From: Clavelina lepadiformis
Lineage: Eukaryota > Chordata > Ascidiacea > Aplousobranchia > Clavelinidae
NCBI RefSeq assembly: GCF_947623445.1
Contig: NC_135242.1
Coordinates: 22,072,001 to 22,136,000, forward strand
DNA: 64,000 nt
Direction: 5' to 3'
The notes below the pieces were generated by a model. The model made no database searches. It had not been told where the DNA came from and saw only the letters and a program-made list of their open reading frames with translations. The first letter of the stretch is position 1; each line of letters opens with the position of its first letter. Below are positions 57,883 to 64,000 of the stretch, one piece after another. The position numbers were made by a program, and so were the translations under genes.

Positions 57883-58019
57883 TCGGCAAATGTTACTTTT
57901 TGCGATCAAACCACGAAATTATTTTTTCATATTTTGCATATTTTAGCATTTTATTTCAAAAATTTACAAACCATTAAAATGCCAAGATTTTTAAACTAAT
58001 TAAAATGTGTTAAAAAGTT

Positions 58020-58108
58020 GCTCCAAGTGAGGCTCGAACTCACAACCTCCGCATTACTCCGGTACTGTCTTATAAGTACGGCGCGCTAACAGATTGCGCC
58101 ACTGGAGC
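58020..58108 (-). tRNA. tRNA-Ile-UAU: tRNA-Ile(UAU) copy 33, variant A
   Basis: 4,724 bp from copy 12 with the same changes. Confidence 0.85.
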
Positions 58109-58244
58109 TCGGCAAATGATGAATTTTGCGATTAAACTAAGCATTTATTTCGATATATGTTGCATATTTTAGCATTTTTTTTCAAAAATTACAAACCATT
58201 AAAATGCCAAGACTTTTAAACTAATTAAAATGTGTTAAAAAGTT

Positions 58245-58333
58245 GCTCCAGGTGAGGCTCGAACTCACAACCTCCGCATTACTCCGGTACTGTCTTATAA
58301 GTACTACGCGCTAACCGATTGCGCCACTGGAGC
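58245..58333 (-). tRNA. tRNA-Ile-UAU: tRNA-Ile(UAU) copy 34, variant B
   Basis: Register partner of copy 13. Confidence 0.8.
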
Positions 58334-58461
58334 TCGGCAAATGATACTGTTTTAGATCAAATTATTTTGACATATGTGGCATATTTTAGCATTTTTTTTC
58401 AAAAATTACAAACCATTTAAATGCCAAGATTTTCAAACTAATTAAAATGTGTTAAAAAGTT

Positions 58462-58550
58462 GCTCCAGGCGAGACTCGAACTCACAACCTCCGCATTACT
58501 CCGGTACTGTCTTATAAGTACGGCGCGCTAACCGATTGCGCCACTGGAGC
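58462..58550 (-). tRNA. tRNA-Ile-UAU: tRNA-Ile(UAU) copy 35, variant C
   Basis: Register partner of copy 14. Confidence 0.88.
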
Positions 58551-58686
58551 TCGGCAAATGATACTTTTTGCGATCAAACCACGACTTTATTTTGACATAT
58601 GTGGCATATTTTAACATTTCTTTTCAAAAATTACAAACCATTAAAATGCCAAGAATTTCAAACTAATTAAATTCTGTTAAAAGTTT

Positions 58687-58775
58687 GCTCGAGATGAGGC
58701 TCGAACTCACAACCTCCGCATTACTCCGGTACTGTCTTATAAGTACGGCGCGCTAACCGATTGCGCCACTGGAGC
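58687..58775 (-). tRNA. tRNA-Ile-UAU: tRNA-Ile(UAU) copy 36, variant D
   Basis: Register partner of copy 15. Confidence 0.78.
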
Positions 58776-58911
58776 TCGGCAAATGATGATTTTTGCGATC
58801 AAACCACGAAATTATTTTTTCATATTTTGCATATTTTAGCATTTCTTTTCAAAAATTACAAACCATTAAAATGCCAAGATTTTCAAACTAATTAAAATGT
58901 GCTAAAAAGTT

Positions 58912-59000
58912 GCTCCAGGTGAGGCTCGAACTCACAACCTCCGCATTACTCCGGTACTGTCTTATAAGTACGACTCGCTAACCGATTGCGCCACTGGAGC
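58912..59000 (-). tRNA. tRNA-Ile-UAU: tRNA-Ile(UAU) copy 37, variant E
   Basis: Register partner of copy 16. Confidence 0.82.
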
Positions 59001-59135
59001 TCGGCAAATGATGAGTTTTACGATCAAACTAACCATTTATTTTGACATATGTGGCATATTTTAGCATTTTTTTCAAAAATTACAAACCATTAAAATGCCA
59101 AGATTTTCAAACTAATTAAAATGTGTTAAAAAGTT

Positions 59136-59224
59136 GCTCCAGGTGAGGCTCGAACTCACAACCTCCGCATTACTCCGGTACTGTCTTATAAGTACGGCGC
59201 GCTAACCGATTGCGCCACTGGAGC
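59136..59224 (-). tRNA. tRNA-Ile-UAU: tRNA-Ile(UAU) copy 38
   Basis: Consensus body; register partner of copy 17. Confidence 0.95.
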
Positions 59225-59360
59225 TCAGCAAATGATACTTTTTGCGATCAAACCACGAAAATATTTTGACATATGTGGCATATTTTAACATTTCTTTTCA
59301 AAAATTATAAACCATTAAAATGCCAAGATTTTTAAACTAATTAAATTGTGTTAAAACTTT

Positions 59361-59449
59361 GCTCCAGGTGAGGCTCGAACTCACAACCTCCGCATTACTC
59401 CGGTACTGTCTTATAAGTACGGCGCGCTAACCGATTGCGCCACTGGAGC
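59361..59449 (-). tRNA. tRNA-Ile-UAU: tRNA-Ile(UAU) copy 39
   Basis: Consensus body, T4 terminator; register partner of copy 18. Confidence 0.93.
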
Positions 59450-59585
59450 TCTGCAAATGATACTTGTTGCGATCAAACCACGAATTTATTTTGACATATG
59501 TGGCATATTTTAGCATTTCTTTTCAAAAATTACAAACCATTAAAATGCCAAGATTTTTAAACTAATTAAAATGTGCTGAAAAGTT

Positions 59586-59674
59586 GCTCCAGGTGAGGCT
59601 CGAACTCACAACCTCCGCATTACTCCGGTACTGTCTTATAAGTACGGCGCGCTAACCGATTGCGCCACTGTAGC
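59586..59674 (-). tRNA. tRNA-Ile-UAU: tRNA-Ile(UAU) copy 40, variant F
   Basis: Register partner of copy 19. Confidence 0.82.
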
Positions 59675-59810
59675 TCGGCAAATGATACTGTTTGCGATGA
59701 AACCAGCAATATATTTTGACATATGTGGCATATTTTAATATTTTTTTTCAAAGTTTACAAACTATTTAAATGCCAAGATTTTTAAACTAATTAAAATGTG
59801 TTAAAAAGTT

Positions 59811-59899
59811 GCTCCAGGTGAGGCTCGAACTCACAACCTCCGCATTACTCCGGTACTGTCTTATAAGTACGGCGCGCTAACCGATTGCGCCACTGGAGC
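59811..59899 (-). tRNA. tRNA-Ile-UAU: tRNA-Ile(UAU) copy 41
   Basis: Consensus body; partner of copy 20. Confidence 0.95.
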
Positions 59900-60036
59900 T
59901 CGGCAAATGATGATTTTTGCGATCAAACTAACCATTTATTTCGACATATGTGGCATATTTTAGTATTTTTTTTCAAAAATTACAAACCATTTAAATGCCA
60001 AGACTTTTCAAACTAATTAAAATGTGTTAAAAAGTT

Positions 60037-60125
60037 GCTCCAGGTGAGGCTCGAACTCACAACCTCCGCATTACTCCGGTACTGTCTTATAAGTACGGCG
60101 CGCTAACCGATTGCGCCACTGGAGC
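60037..60125 (-). tRNA. tRNA-Ile-UAU: tRNA-Ile(UAU) copy 42
   Basis: Consensus body; partner of copy 21. Confidence 0.95.
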
Positions 60126-60262
60126 TCGGCAAATGATGATTTTTGCGATCAAACTAAGCATTTATTTCGACATATGTGGCATATTTTAGCATTTTTTTTC
60201 AAAAATTACAAACCATTTAAATGCCAAGACTTTTCAAACTAATTAAAATGTGTTAAAAAGTT

Positions 60263-60351
60263 GCTCCAGGTGAGGCTCGAACTCACAACCTCCGCATTAC
60301 TCCGGTACTGTCTTATAAGTACGGCGCGCTAACCGATTGCGCCACTGGAGC
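60263..60351 (-). tRNA. tRNA-Ile-UAU: tRNA-Ile(UAU) copy 43
   Basis: Consensus body; partner of copy 22. Confidence 0.95.
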
Positions 60352-60487
60352 TCGGCAAATGATGATTTTTGCGATGAAACCAGCAATTTATTTTGACATA
60401 TTTGGCATATTTTAGCATTTTTTTTCAAAAATTACAAACCATTAAAATGCCAAGATTTTTAAACTAATTAAAATGTGCTAAAAAGTT

Positions 60488-60576
60488 GCTCCAGGTGAGG
60501 CTCGAACTCACAACCTCCGCATTACTCCGGTACTGTTTTATAAGTACAGCGCGCTAACCGATTGCCCCACTGGAGC
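60488..60576 (-). tRNA. tRNA-Ile-UAU: tRNA-Ile(UAU) copy 44, variant G
   Basis: Partner of copy 23. Confidence 0.8.
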
Positions 60577-60713
60577 TCGGCAAATGTTACTTTTTGCGAT
60601 CAAACCACGAAATTATTTTTTCATATTTTGCATATTTTAGCATTTTTTTTCAAAAATTTACAAACCATTAAAATGCCAAGATTTTTAAACTAATTAAAAT
60701 GTGTTAAAAAGTT

Positions 60714-60802
60714 GCTCCAAGTGAGGCTCGAACTCACAACCTAAGCATTACTCCGGTACTGTCTTATAAGTACGGCGCGCTAACAGATTGCGCCACTGGA
60801 GC
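60714..60802 (-). tRNA. tRNA-Ile-UAU: tRNA-Ile(UAU) copy 45, variant H
   Basis: Partner of copy 24, with the same open anticodon stem. Confidence 0.72.
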
Positions 60803-60939
60803 TCGGCAAATGATGAATTTTGCGATTAAACTAAGCATTTATTTCGATATATGTTGCATATTTTAGTATTTTTTTTTCAAAAATTACAAACCATTAAAAT
60901 GCCAAGATTTTTAGATTAATTAAAATGATCTGAAAAGTT

Positions 60940-61028
60940 GCTCCAGGTGAGGCTCGAACTCACAACCTCCGCATTACTCCGGTACTGCCTTATAAGTACG
61001 GCGCGCTAACCGATTGCGCCACTGGAGC
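60940..61028 (-). tRNA. tRNA-Ile-UAU: tRNA-Ile(UAU) copy 46
   Basis: Intron variant only; partner of copy 25. Confidence 0.94.
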
Positions 61029-61164
61029 TCGGCAAATGATACTGTTTTAGATCAAACCACGAAAATATTTTGACATATGTGGCATATTTTAACATTTCTT
61101 TTCAAAAATTATAAACCATTAAAATGCCAAGATTTTTAAACTAATTAAATTGTGTTAAAACTTT

Positions 61165-61253
61165 GCTCCAGGTGAGGCTCGAACTCACAACCTCCGCATT
61201 ACTCCGGTACTGTCTTATAAGTACGGCGCGCTAACCGATTGCGCCACTGGAGC
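61165..61253 (-). tRNA. tRNA-Ile-UAU: tRNA-Ile(UAU) copy 47
   Basis: Consensus body, T4 terminator; partner of copy 26. Confidence 0.93.
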
Positions 61254-61389
61254 TCTGCAAATGATACTTGTTGCGATCAAACCACGAATTTATTTTGACA
61301 TATGTGGCATATTTTAGCATTTCTTTTCAAAAATTACAAACCATTAAAATGCCAAGATTTTTAAACTAATTAAAATGTGCTGAAAAGTT

Positions 61390-61478
61390 GCTCCAGGTGA
61401 GGCTCGAACTCACAACCTCCGCATTACTCCGGTACTGTCTTATAAGTACGGCGCGCTAACCGATTGCGCCACTGTAGC
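61390..61478 (-). tRNA. tRNA-Ile-UAU: tRNA-Ile(UAU) copy 48, variant F
   Basis: Partner of copy 27. Confidence 0.82.
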
Positions 61479-61614
61479 TCGGCAAATGATACTGTTTGCG
61501 ATGAAACCAGCAATATATTTTGACATATGTGGCATATTTTAATATTTTTTTTCAAAGTTTACAAACTATTTAAATGCCAAGATTTTTAAACTAATTAAAA
61601 TGTGTTAAAAAGTT

Positions 61615-61703
61615 GCTCCAGGTGAGGCTCGAACTCACAACCTCCGCATTACTCCGGTACTGTCTTATAAGTACGGCGCGCTAACCGATTGCGCCACTGG
61701 AGC
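61615..61703 (-). tRNA. tRNA-Ile-UAU: tRNA-Ile(UAU) copy 49
   Basis: Consensus body; partner of copy 28. Confidence 0.95.
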
Positions 61704-61840
61704 TCGGCAAATGATGATTTTTGCGATCAAACTAACCATTTATTTCGACATATGTGGCATATTTTAGTAATTTTTTTCAAAAATTACAAACCATTTAAAT
61801 GCCAAGACTTTTCAAACTAATTAAAATGTGTTAAAAAGTT

Positions 61841-61929
61841 GCTCCAGGTGAGGCTCGAACTCACAACCTCCGCATTACTCCGGTACTGTCTTATAAGTAC
61901 GGCGCGCTAACCGATTGCGCCACTGGAGC
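61841..61929 (-). tRNA. tRNA-Ile-UAU: tRNA-Ile(UAU) copy 50
   Basis: Consensus body; partner of copy 29. Confidence 0.95.
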
Positions 61930-62066
61930 TCGGCAAATGATGATTTTTGCGATCAAACTAAGCATTTATTTCGACATATGTGGCATATTTTAGCATTTTT
62001 TTTCAAAAATTACAAACCATTTAAATGCCAAGACTTTTCAAACTAATTAAAATGTGTTAAAAAGTT

Positions 62067-62155
62067 GCTCCAGGTGAGGCTCGAACTCACAACCTCCGCA
62101 TTACTCCGGTACTGTCTTATAAGTACGGCGCGCTAACCGATTGCGCCACTGGAGC
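62067..62155 (-). tRNA. tRNA-Ile-UAU: tRNA-Ile(UAU) copy 51
   Basis: Consensus body; partner of copy 30. Confidence 0.95.
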
Positions 62156-62291
62156 TCGGCAAATGATGATTTTTGCGATGAAACCAGCAATTTATTTTGA
62201 CATATTTGGCATATTTTAGCATTTTTTTTCAAAAATTACAAACCATTAAAATGCCAAGATTTTTAAACTAATTAAAATGTGCTAAAAAGTT

Positions 62292-62380
62292 GCTCCAGGT
62301 GAGGCTCGAACTCACAACCTCCGCATTACTCCGGTACTGTTTTATAAGTACAGCGCGCTAACCGATTGCCCCACTGGAGC
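62292..62380 (-). tRNA. tRNA-Ile-UAU: tRNA-Ile(UAU) copy 52, variant G
   Basis: Partner of copy 31. Confidence 0.8.
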
Positions 62381-62517
62381 TCGGCAAATGTTACTTTTTG
62401 CGATCAAACCACGAAATTATTTTTTCATATTTTGCATATTTTAGCATTTTTTTTCAAAAATTTACAAACCATTAAAATGCCAAGATTTTTAAACTAATTA
62501 AAATGTGTTAAAAAGTT

Positions 62518-62606
62518 GCTCCAAGTGAGGCTCGAACTCACAACCTCCGCATTACTCCGGTACTGTCTTATAAGTACGGCGCGCTAACAGATTGCGCCAC
62601 TGGAGC
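62518..62606 (-). tRNA. tRNA-Ile-UAU: tRNA-Ile(UAU) copy 53, variant A
   Basis: Positional partner of copy 32 but with the D-loop change of copies 12 and 33, so the 4,724-bp register ends here. Confidence 0.85.
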
Positions 62607-62742
62607 TCGGCAAATGATGAATTTTGCGATTAAACTAAGCATTTATTTCGATATATGTTGCATATTTTAGCATTTTTTTTCAAAAATTACAAACCATTAA
62701 AATGCCAAGACTTTTAAACTAATTAAAATGTGTTAAAAAGTT

Positions 62743-62831
62743 GCTCCAGGTGAGGCTCGAACTCACAACCTCCGCATTACTCCGGTACTGCCTTATAAGT
62801 ACGGCGCGCTAACCGATTGCGCCACTGGAGC
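62743..62831 (-). tRNA. tRNA-Ile-UAU: tRNA-Ile(UAU) copy 54
   Basis: Intron variant as in copies 25 and 46; mature part consensus. Confidence 0.94.
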
Positions 62832-62967
62832 TCGGCAAATGATACTGTTTTAGATCAAACCACGAAATTATTTCGACAAATGTGGCATATTTTAGCATTT
62901 TTTTTCAAAAATTACAAACCATTTAAATGCCAAGACTTTTAAACTAATTAAAATGTGTTAAAAATTT

Positions 62968-63056
62968 GCTCCAGGTGAGGCTTGAACTCACAACCTCCGC
63001 ATTACTCCGGTACTGTCTTATAAGTACGGCGCGCTAACCGATTGCGCCACTGGAGC
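62968..63056 (-). tRNA. tRNA-Ile-UAU: tRNA-Ile(UAU) copy 55
   Basis: T loop TTCAAGC (purine 57 A instead of G), otherwise consensus. Confidence 0.92.
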
Positions 63057-63192
63057 TCGGCAAATGATGATTTTTGCAATCAATCTAATCATTTATTTCG
63101 ACATATGTGGCATATTTTAGCATTTTTTTTCAAAAATTACAAACCATTAAAATGCCAAGACTTTTAAACTAATTAAAATGTGTTAAAAAGTT

Positions 63193-63281
63193 GCTCCAGG
63201 TGAGGCTCGAACTCACAACCTCCGCATTACTCCGGTACTGTCTTATAAGTACTACGCGCTAACCGATTGCGCCACTGGAGC
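63193..63281 (-). tRNA. tRNA-Ile-UAU: tRNA-Ile(UAU) copy 56, variant B
   Basis: Anticodon-stem change as in copies 13 and 34. Confidence 0.8.
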
Positions 63282-63409
63282 TCGGCAAATGATACTGTTT
63301 TAGATCAAATTATTTTGACATATGTGGCATATTTTAGCATTTTTTTTCAAAAATTACAAACCATTTAAATGCCAAGATTTTTAAACTAATTAAAATGTGC
63401 TAAAAAGTT

Positions 63410-63498
63410 GCTCCAGGCGAGACTCGAACTCACAACCTCCGCATTACTCCGGTACTGTCTTATAAGTACGGCGCGCTAACCGATTGCGCCACTGGAGC
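63410..63498 (-). tRNA. tRNA-Ile-UAU: tRNA-Ile(UAU) copy 57, variant C
   Basis: T-arm change as in copies 14 and 35. Confidence 0.88.
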
Positions 63499-63635
63499 TC
63501 GGCAAATGATGATTTTTGCGATCAAACTAAGCATTTATTTCGACATATGTGGCATATTTTAGTATTTTTTTTCAAAAATTACAAACCATTTAAATGCCAA
63601 GACTTTTCAAACTAATTAAAATGTGTTAAAAAGTT

Positions 63636-63724
63636 GCTCCAGGTGAGGCTCGAACTCACAACCTCCGCATTACTCCGGTACTGTCTTATAAGTACGGCGC
63701 GCTAACCGATTGCGCCACTGGAGC
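63636..63724 (-). tRNA. tRNA-Ile-UAU: tRNA-Ile(UAU) copy 58
   Basis: Consensus body. Confidence 0.95.
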
Positions 63725-63861
63725 TCGGCAAATGATGATTTTTGCGATCAAACTAAGCATTTATTTCGACATATGTGGCATATTTTAGTATTTTTTTTCA
63801 AAAATTACAAACCATTTAAATGCCAAGACTTTTCAAACTAATTAAAATGTGTTAAAAAATT

Positions 63862-63950
63862 GCTCCAGGTGAGGCTCGAACTCACAACCTCCGCATTACT
63901 CCGGTACTGTCTTATAAGTACGGCGCGCTAACCGATTGCGCCACTGGAGC
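63862..63950 (-). tRNA. tRNA-Ile-UAU: tRNA-Ile(UAU) copy 59
   Basis: Consensus body; T6 terminator; last complete copy before the window edge. Confidence 0.95.
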
Positions 63951-64000
63951 TCGGCAAATGATGATTTTTGCGATGAAACCAGCAATTTATTTTGACATAT

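Larger units (their letters stand above)
52539..64000 (-). repeat. tRNA-Ile(UAU) tandem array, block 2, with higher-order repeats
   Basis: 51 further units run to the right edge and the array continues beyond it. Units carry private variants that recur in order. The genes starting at 53296 to 57794 match those starting at 58020 to 62518 with every corresponding start offset by 4,724 bp (21 units), with no net indel. Nested inside, 54637-55852 repeats at 56441-57656 (8 units, 1,804 bp), and likewise 59361-60576 at 61165-62380. This is higher-order-repeat structure like that of centromeric satellites, formed by unequal exchange or segmental duplication. Confidence 0.93.

Noticed and set aside
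45688-64000. CRISPR array interpretation of the regular 225-bp repeats
   Set aside because: The repeats are 89-nt tRNA genes with homologous, not unique, spacers, in an intron-bearing eukaryotic genome.

Overview
AT-rich eukaryotic DNA with short-exon, intron-rich genes. The gene set (RGS12 with PTB, RGS, two RBDs and GoLoco; a SorCS-type VPS10 receptor; AUP1; SYCE2; LITAF; a WxxW-domain exon), compact spacing and abundant small DNA transposons suggest an invertebrate deuterostome, most likely an ascidian-like tunicate. The species cannot be fixed from sequence alone.

Layout. 1-18.4 kb: the 3' 22 coding exons of an RGS12 gene (+), whose 5' part (including any PDZ domain) lies off the left edge. 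Its introns carry a decayed hAT transposon (1610-3029) and a non-autonomous Tc1/mariner-like element (5110-6044). 18.4-20.9 kb: intergenic, with a tRNA-like SINE and two inverted-repeat elements. 20.9-35.2 kb: a complete 27-exon SorCS-type receptor gene (+). 36.1-38.6 kb: AUP1 on the minus strand, convergent with SORCS. 40.4-42.3 kb: SYCE2 (+), divergent from AUP1, with a hAT MITE in intron 1. 42.9-43.2 kb: last exon of a WxxW-domain gene (-). 44.3-44.7 kb: a single-exon LITAF-domain gene (-).

From 45.7 kb to the right edge the window is a tRNA satellite. Intron-containing tRNA-Ile(UAU) genes, all on the minus strand, repeat every ~225 bp: 58 full-length copies and one half copy. The second block has higher-order structure. 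A 21-unit, 4,724-bp register repeats without net indels, and an 8-unit, 1,804-bp register is nested in it. One tRNA copy is split by a ~5 kb, nearly intact APE-type non-LTR retrotransposon (LINE, minus strand, 47300 to ~52440). It has a gag-like ORF1 with an unusual Cys-rich tail and an endonuclease/reverse-transcriptase ORF2. A 5S-rRNA-like sequence sits in the same orientation just upstream of its ORF1.

The protein genes are ordinary cellular genes (G-protein signalling, receptor sorting, ER/lipid-droplet quality control, meiosis, endolysosomal membrane) with no sign of forming one pathway. The unusual biology is the tRNA satellite and the LINE/5S composite inside it. Exon limits were read by eye from splice consensus, reading phase and family similarity; summed coding lengths are multiples of three for RGS12, SORCS, AUP1 and SYCE2.
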